This document shows positions 1 to 7,641 of a stretch of 24,845 nt of DNA, in pieces (the stretch's first letter is position 1; the number at the start of each line of letters is the position of its first letter). A program made the translations under genes and the position numbers. Location of the stretch: the NCBI GenBank assembly GCA_937965925.1, contig CALCME010000035.1:1-24845 (forward strand). Direction: 5' to 3'. The notes under the pieces were generated by a model that saw only the letters and a list, made by a program, of their open reading frames with translations, was not told where the DNA came from and did no database searches. Origin of the DNA: Candidatus Absconditabacterales bacterium. Its GTDB lineage: Bacteria; Patescibacteriota; Gracilibacteria; Absconditabacterales; Absconditicoccaceae.

Positions 1-1
1 A

Positions 2-739
2 ATGATCTATAGATGATCATATCCATGGTGTCTCATTTGAGTGTTCCGACCTTAAGTTTTTTGTTTACAGTTTGGAGCGTCGACTCCTTCGACCCTTGCA
101 AGAATGACAGGTATTCCAAGGGCATCTATCTATGATATAGCGAGGAGATTACTCCAATCGTGATATCTTACGTAAGCAAAAGAAAAGGGAAAAACTCGTT
201 TTGTGGCGGTAGAACCACAGTTGATCTATATAATGTTGAATGAGAGGAAGAATATTTTAGAAGAGCAGGTGCTTTGATTCAAAGAGATGCTTCCAATGTT
301 TGAAAAAATGAAACAATATACCGGACACCTCCCACAAGTGCAATACTATGAAGGGAAAGAAGCATTAGAATACTTTTTCAATCAGATCGCAGAAGCCTCA
401 TATTCGTATTCTATCTTTAGTCTAGATGATCTTCTAAAGCATGTCTATCATGACATCGATCATGTCTTAGAGAAACTCTCGCATAGAAGTATACGTTGAG
501 CGAAACGTATCATGTCTTCATCAGAACTCTCCAAAGAGTATCTTTCAAAGCAGTCGAATGAAAACATAGAGCGAAAACTCCTCCCTGAGTGATATGAAAT
601 GAAAGCCGAGATTACGTTGTATGATGGTGTTCTCTTGCAGATGTCATTTGGTGATCATCCTACTATACTTGAAATGAAGCATCCCATCTTCTATCAAGCA
701 CATAAGACACTTTTTGATTATATCTGGACGAGTTTGTAG
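2..739 (+). pseudogene. TrmB-family transcriptional regulator, disrupted (5' end at or beyond window edge)
   Basis: The downstream part reads as a TrmB-type regulator: a winged-helix DNA-binding segment (STLARMTGIPRASIYDIAR, about 85-145), a helical linker, a PQVQYYEGKEALE motif, then a PLD-like sensor domain ending KTLFDYIWTSL before TAG 737-739. Two lesions break it. The first conserved helix (DLKFFVYSL) lies in frame 3 while the rest is in frame 2, so a frameshift falls near 70-80. An in-frame TAA at 173-175 then cuts the HTH from the sensor domain (GYLT-stop-AKEKGKTRF). Four or five UGA codons downstream fit glycine and are not lesions. A start at 233 could still give a sensor-only protein of about 168 residues. 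It converges on dprA with only 21 bases between the stops. The family call is good; the pseudogene status assumes the bases are correct. Confidence 0.62.
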
Positions 740-760
740 TTTGTTTTTAGTCGTCTGAAT

Positions 761-1753
761 TTACTTCTTCTTCCACCTACCAGGAGAGGACTCCCAAATG
801 ATTCACAGGAGTTCTAGTTCTGCGATCTGTGAAAGTATGACTCACGCAGAGACGTTAAGAACTTTGGAAAAAGACTCAAGAGAGTGAATTGTAGTGTCCT
901 TAAATGAGTTGAGCATTGTTTTCTGAACAGGGGTAAGTGGAATAAGAGACGGGGTATGACTCTCCGTTTGGGGGTGAGTGATCGGAAAATATTCGTCATA
1001 CAGTGAGTTAAAGTTCGTAACGGGAAGAAGTATTCCTTCTGTAAGATAGGCATTAGATCATGTACTTCAGGTTTCATATATTGATGCAGGAACTGTATAG
1101 GCTGGAATATTCATCTGTTTTGCAAAATCTATAGTAATCAGGGTTCCAGATTTTTTTCAAGCTCATGGAGTAAAAACACAACGAGAAAGTCAGGCAACGA
1201 TTCTGTTTCTCTGGGGAAATGTCCAAGGGGCAGGTTTTTGCTTGAGACGAAACTCAGATATGATGAGTCATCCATTGTCTATTACTTTTTGTAGAAAATC
1301 TCTTTTAGATGAGGAAAGATAGTATCAAAGTCCTCATCACAGAACGACTATTGTGGGTATTCATTTTTTGATCGACAATTCATGGCAGAGGGTGTCGATT
1401 CACTCTGCTCATCAGGAAATAGTTGCTCATACTCATGCTCATATGGTATCAAAGAAATCTCCCAGAACTGTTTTCATGTATGATGTTACTTTTCTAGGTC
1501 ACACTACTCATAAAAGCGGAAGATCTAAAAGTTCTTTGTTTCATCGTGTATAGATGATATAGGGACGTGAAGATAATTTTGAGAAACTGAAATGAAGATC
1601 GACTCCAGAAACCATACTTTCTATCTGCTTCTTTTTCATTCGTGTCTCGAGATCTTTTGTGTTATATTTTGATAGATCTATCTCTCATCTTTTGAGGTTA
1701 GTTGGTGTTATAGTATCATCAAGTGAATAGATCAGACTATGTATATGAAACAT
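761..1753 (-). CDS. dprA: DNA processing protein DprA (Smf)
   Basis: 330 residues with UGA as Gly. DprA binds incoming single-stranded DNA and loads RecA during natural transformation. The Rossmann-like core shows VVGPRKVTSY (83-92), the SGGAEGIDTLCHE nucleic-acid-binding loop (113-125), VVLGGGLGYYLS, GGLIISEF (161-168), FPQRNRIVAGLS (179-190) and KSGTLITIDFA (201-211), then GSNAYLTEG. The C-terminal 60 residues (KVLNVSAGVILSQIAELEL) look like the DprA winged helix. The N-terminal SAM-like domain seems short. Start chosen at the first ATG giving full family coverage. The nearest purine run (AAAGGA) is about 14 bases upstream, too far for a typical ribosome site. No com genes are nearby. Two CGA codons lie in weakly conserved positions and do not tell Arg from Trp. 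Confidence 0.93.
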
Positions 1754-1812
1754 GATTGATTGATTTTCCTTTGTATTGATAAAACTCTCGTTGAGAAAGA
1801 TGTTTACATCAT

Positions 1813-1841
1813 AAAAAAACCTGCTCGATTTCGAACAGGCT
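1813..1841 (-). terminator. Rho-independent terminator of the 1897-2679 gene
   Basis: On the minus strand CCTGTTCG-AAAT-CGAGCAGG forms an 8-bp stem, with one G-U pair that works only in the minus-strand RNA, followed by seven T. It lies about 55 bases past the stop of the secreted-protein gene and upstream of dprA, so the two genes are probably separate transcripts. Confidence 0.8.
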
Positions 1842-1896
1842 TTTGTGATTTTCTTAGTAATTTCCTCCCATAGTGTTTTGAACTAGGGATAGTTTA

Positions 1897-2679
1897 TTAC
1901 ATACTTTCTATCGTATAGAAAACTCAGTTCTTTCCATACTGCAAGATAGTTCCGTCTTCTAATACTACGGTATATACTCATCCTTGGTAGTAAATACCAT
2001 CAATAGATGTTGCATAGGTAGATACGTCATATCTAGCTAGTGGTGGAAGTTCTACTGATCAGATAGCTGCTCCAAAAAGAGCTTCGTAATCTAAGTCAGC
2101 ATCGTCTCCCGCTCCTGTATCAAGAAGTTCTCCAAACAAGCTTGATTCGTCTCTAATGAACTCAATTTCTCCTTCAAAAAGAGAGTTGATAGTAAGAAAC
2201 ACTCCATTGTGTCCATACTGAAGAATAACTCCACTCTCTAAGAGTACTGTGTAGATTCCGTTTGCAGAATATACTCACAAGATTGTTGAGCTATGGTTTG
2301 CTACATAATCTTGAGCGAGAAGTGGGAGATCGTATTCTTCCACTCTTTCTCCATATTCAGCAATAAGATCTGCTTCGTAAATAGTCTTCGGAGTCGTGTC
2401 TTCCAGTTCACCTTCAGAAGATCCACCTGTATCCAAGAGGAATTCAGGGAACGTTTCTACTGAAGAGATAAGCATCATGTTGTTTCTTTTCACTCTATTG
2501 TAGACATGTACAAGTTCTTGCTTGTAGTCTTTTTCAATAGCGTCAACCATAGCTTCAATTTGACTAGGTGACGATGGACTCAAACCAATAGGTGAGTAAT
2601 TTGTCGTCGATGCAAAAGCACTCGTTCATATAGCAGCTCATAGTGCTAGAGCTATACCAATTTTTACATGTTTTTTCAT
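1897..2679 (-). CDS. Secreted protein of unknown function with an internal duplication
   Basis: 260 residues; family not recognised. MKKHVKIGIALALGAAIG then TSAFAS looks like a Sec signal peptide, with likely cleavage after AFA (about residue 23). A helical, charged stretch follows (40-75). The rest is two related units, about 79-170 and 184-260, each starting with LLDTG and ending in the same 26-residue block: 141-166 (GIYTVLLESGVILQYGHNGV) and 234-259 (GVYTVVLEDGTILQYGKNGV), 19 of 26 identical. The alternating hydrophobic pattern suggests beta hairpins. The mature protein is acidic and has no evident membrane anchor. Gly is mostly GGN (19 of 25) rather than UGA, unlike the ribosomal genes. 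It has its own promoter and terminator. Role is unknown; surface or host contact is only a guess from the export signal. Confidence 0.85.
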
Positions 2680-2754
2680 TCTAAGATGAAATAAGTAATA
2701 AAATGACAGAAAGAAGAGCGTAAATACTGGCTACTTCTTCATGTGTCTAATTGT

Positions 2755-2783
2755 ACTATATTTGTAGATGTCAGAAAAATCAA
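2755..2783 (-). promoter_or_regulatory. Sigma70-like promoter for the secreted-protein gene
   Basis: On the minus strand TTGATT (2778-2783), a 17-base spacer and TATAGT (2755-2760) match the -35/-10 consensus well. It lies between the rib terminator and the gene, giving a leader of about 70 bases. The leader contains TTACTTATT at 2690-2698, the U-rich element also seen before several ribosomal genes. Confidence 0.6.
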
Positions 2784-2791
2784 AAAACAGC

Positions 2792-2826
2792 AAAAAAAAA
2801 GAACAAGATCGTTTGACTTGTCTTTT
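2792..2826 (-). terminator. Rho-independent terminator of ribE-ribH
   Basis: Minus-strand AAAAGA-CAAG, a 9-base loop, then CTTG-T-TCTTTT (one bulged base) running into a long T run. It lies about 50 bases after the ribH stop. Confidence 0.65.
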
Positions 2827-2874
2827 AAAGTATGAGTTATATGTGGTTTTGTAGCGATGAAAAGGAGTGAAAAC

Positions 2875-3402
2875 CTACTTGTTCTCTGTCTTTGTGAGCT
2901 CTTTTGAGAGGTTTTCCATAAGAAGCGTACGTTTAGCATTTAGCGTATGTTCAGTGGTCGTTCGCTGAGTGAGATAGTTTAAAGCATAGATCGCATAGGT
3001 ATTGTTGGCTCTCTTCTTTGCTTGCTCATAGGTATCACAAGTCAGTACTCATACGATTACTGGTGTATCATGATTTAGTGATAGATCCATAAGTCCACGA
3101 AGACATTCAGTGCATATATAGTCAAAGTGTGGTGTAGATCATTTAATCACGACTCATAGTGTTATCACTAACGTGTATATTCAAGAATCAAGAACCTTAC
3201 TAGTGAGTGCTGGAATTTCAAAAGCTCATGGAACTGAGAAAATATCAATATGCGTGAACCCTTCTTTTTCAAGGAGCTCTAGTGTATTGCTAAGAAGCTT
3301 TTCACTCAGTTCTGTGTTAAATTCTGATCTAACGATTGCAATATGAAGAGAGCGATTGAGTTGTTTAGTGTGTTCAAGTAGTTGTGCAGAGTGGATAGCC
3401 AT
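2875..3402 (-). CDS. ribH: 6,7-dimethyl-8-ribityllumazine synthase
   Basis: 175 residues. Condenses 5-amino-6-ribitylamino-uracil with 3,4-dihydroxy-2-butanone 4-phosphate to lumazine, the penultimate step of riboflavin synthesis. Family motifs are complete: SVPGAFEIP (56-64), TLGVVIKGSTPHFDYI (81-96) with the catalytic His in TPHFD, and PVIVGVLTCDTYEQAKKRA (114-132). Start at 3402 matches the family N-terminus; an upstream in-frame ATG at 3459 would add 19 residues without homology. TTTACTTAT lies 11 bases before the start instead of a Shine-Dalgarno. It follows ribE by 98 bases and probably shares its transcript. Five of seven Gly are UGA, so the gene is adapted to the host code. Confidence 0.94.
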
Positions 3403-3500
3403 TGTTTTTTCGTATAAGTAAAGTGGGTGAAATCGTATATGTATACTCCGTATAGACACTAACTATATATAGTATCTATCTAATATAAAGTTTTTCTTAT

Positions 3501-4085
3501 TTATTTCTCTACTCTTCCAAACTTTGTTACGTATTTTGCAAGCAAATCAAATTCAATATTACAGAGATCTCACTTTTGAAGTGTTCAGAAGGTCGTCATT
3601 TCTAAGGTCTGAGGAATGATTCGAACAGTTGCTTTTCATTCGCTTATGTCTTCTCAAACAGTAAGACTCACTCCGTTTAGTGTAATGCTTCATTTGGGAA
3701 CAACAAGACAATCAAATGATGGATCAAACGAGATAGTGAATTTTTTGGATCAATCATTCTGGTTGTCTAGTCATGTGATGTTTCATGTAGTATCTATATG
3801 TCATGAAACAAAATGGCCATCAAGTCTGTCGGTAGGTAGAAGTGCATATTCTACATTAAATTTGTCTCAGATCTGCTTAGTTCAGAAGTTTGTTTTTAAG
3901 AAGCTCTCTTTCATTGCAAAGAATGAATATGTTGTGTCTGTATAAGAATCTATGCTCATACATGCTCCATCATGAGCAATACTCTGTCCTATGTGGAGAG
4001 GAGTTGTTCATGGATGTGACACCGTAATTATTCATTGATCAATAGCTACTATAGTAACCTGTTGAGTAATTATTCATGTAAACAT
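3501..4085 (-). CDS. ribE: Riboflavin synthase (alpha subunit type)
   Basis: 194 residues. Dismutates two lumazines into riboflavin plus the pyrimidine that RibH reuses. It begins with the diagnostic MFTGII (the Gly is UGA). Two lumazine-binding barrels are visible. The N barrel has DGACMSID (39-46, the Cys matching the catalytic-site Cys) and DRLDGHFVSGHID (86-98). The C barrel has KGSITLNGVSLTV (131-143) and IIPQTLEMTTFG (156-167). It ends LLAKYVTKFGRVEK. Likely promoter: TATACT at 4105-4110 (minus) with a weak -35. No FMN riboswitch was recognised upstream. No ribD or ribBA in the window. Confidence 0.94.
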
Positions 4086-4415
4086 GGTAATTGTATTTGT
4101 TATGAGTATAAAAGTGAAATGCACTGGTAATTTATGACTTTTTTCTTATAGAAAATTAACTTATGCTACAATCTCGTAGATTGTCTGGGGAGTTCTTCTC
4201 TAACGAGGATAGATGATAAAGAATAGATGATAAAGAGATGATAAAATCTCCAGAGCTCCAGAGATGAATGAGCATAACCTATAGTATACATTATTCACAT
4301 TCATATTCACCTACAAACGCATAATTAATCACTCATTACGAAAAATCACTTGCATTTGTCAATAAAATAGGTATTTTTCCCAAGTTTTTACCGTTAACAA
4401 AGAAATAGTTCTTGT
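4086..4415. promoter_or_regulatory. Divergent intergenic region between ribE and infC
   Basis: 330 bases without a supported gene. Toward ribE (minus): TATACT at 4105-4110 and a hairpin at 4246-4265 (TCTCTGG-AGCT-CTGGAGA, pairing best as minus RNA because of two G-U pairs) followed by four T, which may be an upstream terminator or attenuator. Three AGATGATAAA copies lie beside it. Toward infC (plus): TTGCAT (4350-4355), 16 bases, TATTTT (4372-4377) is a weak promoter candidate. Confidence 0.35.
4211..4245. repeat. Three short direct repeats AGATGATAAA
   Basis: Exact 10-base copies at 4211-4220, 4225-4234 and 4236-4245, with uneven spacing (14 then 11 bases). They lie between the hairpin at 4246-4265 and ribE. 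On the minus strand they read TTTATCATCT. They could be protein-binding sites or simple slippage; too short and uneven for CRISPR. Confidence 0.6.
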
Positions 4416-5177
4416 ATGGCACGTCCCCAAAGAAATGATAGACAAAAGAAATCACGAAGGATTTTCAAAAATGAGGATATTAAAGCATTTAAGATTCTTG
4501 TTTTGGATGACGAGTGAAATCAACTTGGTGAAATGTCTAGAGCTAAAGCTTTGCAGGTTGCTTGAGAGAAGGGGATGGATCTTGTTCAGATTCATTACGA
4601 TCCTGACAAGAAAGTCTGTACTGCAAAAATAATTGATTTCTGAAAGTATCAATACGAGAAAAAGAAACAAGAAAGTGAAAAAAGAAAAACACAGAAGAAG
4701 AAAATTCAAAAAGAAATCAAATTCTGATATAATATATGAGATAATGATTTGAAAATGAAGTTTAATAAAGCAGTGGAGTTTTTGTGAAAATGACATCCAG
4801 TTAAAATTAATGTTGTTCTTAGATGAAGAGAAAAAGTCTACAAAGACATCGTTCGTGCTAAGTTGGATGCTTTGGAAGAGAAATTCAAAGAACATGGAAA
4901 AAGTTTATGAGTAAAGAATGAAAACTTTTGATTTTCACTCGTTATTCTTTCTTCACAACGTTGAGCATCTTCAAAGAAGCCTCAAAAGAGGATTCAAAAA
5001 AAGGTAATCCAAGTCGCTGAAGATTGAATGAAAAAATCTCAAGAACAAAGGCCGGTTAAAAAAGTAGTGAAAAGACTTGTAAAAAAGATTGTAAAAAAAG
5101 AAGATCCACAAAAAAATCCAATTGATTGAAAGATCGAGAGTTCTGACAAGGTTATTGAAAAACAATCAGAAAAATAA
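4416..5177 (+). CDS. infC: Translation initiation factor IF-3
   Basis: 253 residues. Binds the 30S subunit, prevents subunit joining and checks the start codon. The N domain includes FKILVLDDEGNQLGEMSRAKAL (25-46, conserved start-of-domain pattern) and KIIDFGKYQYEKKK (71-84). The C domain shows IGDNDLKMKFNKAVEFLGKG (107-126) and VVLRGREK (133-140). Beyond about residue 187 a 65-residue Lys-rich tail (PVKKVVKR, LVKKIVKK) goes past the usual 170-180 residue length. It heads the classic infC-rpmI-rplT order. No Shine-Dalgarno before the ATG. Confidence 0.95.
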
Positions 5178-5308
5178 TGTGTACATTATCAAAAGAAAAG
5201 AAGCGTTCCTTGATCTAAAATAACTAAAAGACAAAAATGACTTCTCGCAAAATGATTGAAAGGCTATAATATATTTATTTTATTCTCCCTTGTGTAAAAA
5301 TGTGAAAA

Positions 5309-5500
5309 ATGAAAACCAATAAATCTGTAGCTAAAAGATTCAAAGTTACTAAAACTTGAAAATTGATGCACAGTAAAACATGTAGAAGTCATCTTCTCGT
5401 AAAAAAGTGAAGAGCAACAAAAAAGAATAAGCATTGACAAGAAATTGATAAGGTAGAGGTGAGAAAAATTAAATACATGATTCCATATAAACTTAGATAA
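5309..5500 (+). CDS. rpmI: Large-subunit ribosomal protein bL35
   Basis: 63 residues, normal length for bL35, very basic. The N-terminus MKTNKSVAKRFKVTKTGK and the later MHSKTCRSHLL-KKGRATKKN match the family. It lies 131 bases after infC; that spacer holds a TATAAT box at 5265-5270 without a clear -35 and no gene. Sits between infC and rplT as in most bacteria. Confidence 0.92.
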
Positions 5501-5698
5501 AAGTTGCGTGTAGTTAATGTGCAATCGATGTCTCTCTTTCTTTGCTTGTAAGCAACGTATAGGTAAAGATAGGTAAAGGGTATTCTGGGTGTCTCTATTT
5601 CTACACCCACCAACAAAGCCGTTATAATCTTCAATATAGAATTAATAAAAACATAAGGTGCTCGTTTAGATTTTATTTATTATTTGTGAATTTATTTC
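5501..5698 (+). promoter_or_regulatory. rpmI-rplT spacer with hairpins and a -10-like box
   Basis: 198 bases with no gene. A perfect 7-bp hairpin TGGGTGT (5586-5592)/ACACCCA (5603-5609) and a short palindrome TTGCTT-GT-AAGCAA (5542-5555) lie here, followed by TATAAT at 5623-5628 without a convincing -35. TTTATTTATT-rich sequence precedes the rplT start. bL20 represses its own operon through leader RNA in other bacteria, so a similar site is possible but not shown. Confidence 0.35.
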
Positions 5699-6046
5699 AT
5701 GGTTAGGATTTCAAATTGATTCGCTAGACACAAAAAACATAAGAGATTTATTAGAAGAGCTAAGTGATTTAGATTGTGAAGAAAAAACGTATACAACCAA
5801 GTAAGGCGTGCGTTGGTTAAACAATGACAAAACGCATACATTTGAAGAAAAAACAAGAAAAGAATCTTTAGAAAGTTGCGAATTGAAAGACTTTCTTGAG
5901 CATTGAGGAGTAGGTGAGAAAAATATAGTGTTTTTATTGGAAAGATGGCTTCTGCTGATGTTGTAATCAACAGAAAGGTTCTTTCAAATATAGCTATAGT
6001 CTTTCCAAAAGTGTTTGATAAAATTGTAGAGTCAGTAAATACATAG
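5699..6046 (+). CDS. rplT: Large-subunit ribosomal protein bL20
   Basis: 115 residues. Early-assembly protein that binds 23S rRNA. MVRISNGFARHKKHKRF, the basic N-terminal extension, then AYIGRKNKKRIFRKL and SVFIGKM follow the family throughout. The codon at 5879-5881 is CGA, in KL-x-IERL, where bL20 has an invariant Trp (LWI), an argument for CGA=Trp. UGA encodes all Gly but one. A tRNA gene starts 24 bases downstream. Confidence 0.95.
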
Positions 6047-6070
6047 AGGTTACTTATATGTTCTCCAGTT

Positions 6071-6155
6071 GCCGGGATGGCGGAATTGGTAGACGCAGCG
6101 GACTTAAAATCCGCCGAAGTAATACTTCGTACCGGTTCAATTCCGGTTCCCGGCA
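6071..6155 (+). tRNA. tRNA-Leu, anticodon UAA
   Basis: 85-base class II tRNA. Acceptor GCCGGGA (6071-6077) pairs with TCCCGGC (6148-6154), discriminator A 6155. It has an AATTGGTAGACGC D-loop region, anticodon stem GCGGA/TCCGC around loop CTTAAAA (anticodon at 6105-6107), a long variable arm (CGAAGTAATACTTCG) and a T-arm with GGTTCAATTCC. CCA is not encoded. It reads the UUA codons common in this AT-rich genome. Lies between rplT and a small basic ORF. Confidence 0.97.
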
Positions 6156-6271
6156 TTCTCTTTGATCTTATATGTGATTTACATTAAGTGCATTGAGAAA
6201 AATCACTTCTAAACTATTGATATATTACCTTAACCATAGATAGACTCTTTACTTCTATATTAGCTACCTGC

Positions 6272-6535
6272 ATGTGATTTACTGTATACAAAACTTGAGA
6301 TTTGAATACAAACGAGAGACTTATTGCTTTCTATAAAAAGGAGCTTCGATCTTCTCATATTATTAATACTGCTAAGAAGCAGAAATATTATTGAACTAAG
6401 TGGTATAGAAAGTTCGTATCGTATGATTTTCCGGCTGCGAGAAGATACAGGAGAATGAAAGCTATCGTATCTAATGAGTACAGAAAAACTAAAAAGAAAT
6501 ATACTATGCTATCACACTTGTGAATGAAGATATAA
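6272..6535 (+). CDS. rpsU: Small basic protein, probable ribosomal protein bS21
   Basis: 87 residues, highly basic. NERLIAFYKKELRSSHIINT followed by KKQKYY resembles the bS21 pattern (helix with FKR, then K/R-rich, then YY). The C-terminal half (ARRYRRMKAIVSNEYRKTKK) is Lys/Arg-rich as in bS21 but longer than the usual 60-70 residues. Three UGA codons read as Gly. Its place inside a ribosomal-protein cluster supports the call, but similarity is short and another small rRNA-binding protein is possible. Confidence 0.5.
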
Positions 6536-6594
6536 TTCCTTTGTGTTTAGTGACTTTTGAATGTTTTTTATATTACCTGTAACCAACGTAACGA

Positions 6595-6915
6595 ATGTAT
6601 GCAGTTGTATCAACTCAGTGACATCAATATATAGTAAGTGAATGAGATGAGATAACAGTTGACCTTATGTCTGATCTTTCTGAATGAGATGAAGTTATAT
6701 TAGATTCAGTGTTGTGTGTTTTCGATGAAGATGCTTCAACTGTTTCTGTATGAACTCCAGTTGTTTCTTGAGCTTCAGTAAAAGCGAAATTAATTCGTCA
6801 TCAACTTTGAGATAAAGTGAGAGTAATGAAATTCCAAAGTAAGAAAAGATACCAAAAAGTTACGTGATTTAGAGCGAAACAATCAGTTTTACAGATCGAA
6901 AAAATATCATCTTAA
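6595..6915 (+). CDS. rplU: Large-subunit ribosomal protein bL21
   Basis: 106 residues, normal length. N-terminus MYAVVSTQGHQYIVSEGDEI, central VILDSVLCVFD and the C-terminal KRYQKVTGFRAKQSVLQI match bL21. The usual partner rpmA (bL27) is not next to it; instead the stop TAA shares one base with the infA start, the only overlap in the whole cluster, which implies coupled translation of bL21 and IF-1. Confidence 0.92.
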
Positions 6916-7340
6916 TGAGCAATAGTGATGCTATAGAGGTAGAGGGACTTGTATTGGAAATTTTGTGATGATGAAAGTACAGAGTTCAGTTGGTAGATAT
7001 GGATATGGAAGTCGAGGCGTATGCTGCTGGTAAAATGAAGAGATTTAGGATTAAGATTATTCCTTGAGATCTGGTTACCGTTGAATTAAATCCATATGAA
7101 CCAACTAAGTGACGTATTGTCTATAGAACAATAAACAAGTGATCTAAGTCGAAGAAGAGAAATGAAAGAGCCTTTGACAAAAACAACGACAAGAAGAATT
7201 CAAAAAAAGCTTGAAAAATCGTAAAGAAGATCGAAAAGAAAGACGATAAGACAACTGAACCAAAGCCACCTGAACCGGTAAAGAAGGTTGAGTCATCTTC
7301 AGATTCACCTCAAGCCGTAGAAAAAAGTGTTTCTACTTAG
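6915..7340 (+). CDS. infA: Translation initiation factor IF-1 with a basic C-terminal tail
   Basis: 141 residues, about twice the family length of 72. Residues 7-71 are the S1-like OB fold: IEVEGLVLEILGGGKYRVQL, EAYAAGKMKRF, IKIIPGDLVTVELNPYEPTK, GRIVYR. The three consecutive Gly (18-20) are TGA TGA TGA. Residues 73-141 are a low-complexity tail rich in Lys, Ser, Pro and Glu, unlike ordinary IF-1. IF-1 occupies the ribosomal A site at initiation. Start fixed by the overlap with rplU. Precedes rpmJ as in the alpha operon. Confidence 0.93.
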
Positions 7341-7424
7341 TTCATATGTCTATTGAACTACTAGGCAATAGAGTGAAATATGGTTCAAGCAATACTCCTT
7401 TTAGTTTTCTAAATAATATTTTCC

Positions 7425-7577
7425 ATGAAGGTATGATCATCTATAAAAGCAAAGAAATGATATGTTGTCGTAAAAAGACGAAATAAGTCTCATACAAAAT
7501 GCAGATTGTATCTTGTGCAAAGAGACAGAAAAAAGACGGGAAGAAAAGATGCTAGAGTTAAGGCTAGACAAGGATAA
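7425..7577 (+). CDS. rpmJ: Large-subunit ribosomal protein bL36, zinc-less form
   Basis: 50 residues; usual bL36 is 37-38. MKVGSSIK at the start and KARQG at the end are family signatures, and it sits between infA and rpsM, the normal rpmJ site. The zinc ligands (three Cys and one His) are not kept: only one Cys (KCRLYL) is present, and an insertion (RDRKKTGRKDARV) lengthens the C-terminus. CGA at 7479-7481 is uninformative. Confidence 0.8.
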
Positions 7578-7641
7578 TAAAATATGTATGATAAAAGAAT
7601 ATCAATGATAATACACTATTTACTCTCTTATACTTGATTGT

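Noticed and set aside
53..55. TAA at 53-55 as a second nonsense mutation in the TrmB-like gene
   Set aside because: In the frame that best matches the N-terminal helix (frame 3) this is not a codon; a frameshift near 70-80 explains it.
287..499. 70-residue ORF as a separate gene
   Set aside because: It is an internal piece of the TrmB-type frame; the apparent stop is UGA, which is Gly here.
3616..3945. 109-residue plus-strand ORF
   Set aside because: Lies antisense inside ribE, whose motifs are clear on the minus strand; no recognisable protein.
4211..4245. CRISPR array
   Set aside because: Only three 10-base copies with 1-4 base gaps; far too short, and no cas genes.
4086..4415. FMN riboswitch upstream of ribE
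   Set aside because: I could not find the conserved FMN aptamer segments (AGGATAT…, GGGGC…) on the minus strand.
4452..5165. Minus-strand ORFs rich in Phe/Ser/Leu opposite infC
   Set aside because: Shadow of the Lys/Glu-rich IF-3 frame; the same effect explains the other minus-strand ORFs across the ribosomal cluster.
7346..7486. 46-codon ORF between infA and rpmJ
   Set aside because: Overlaps the start of rpmJ in another frame, and no family or start signal supports it.
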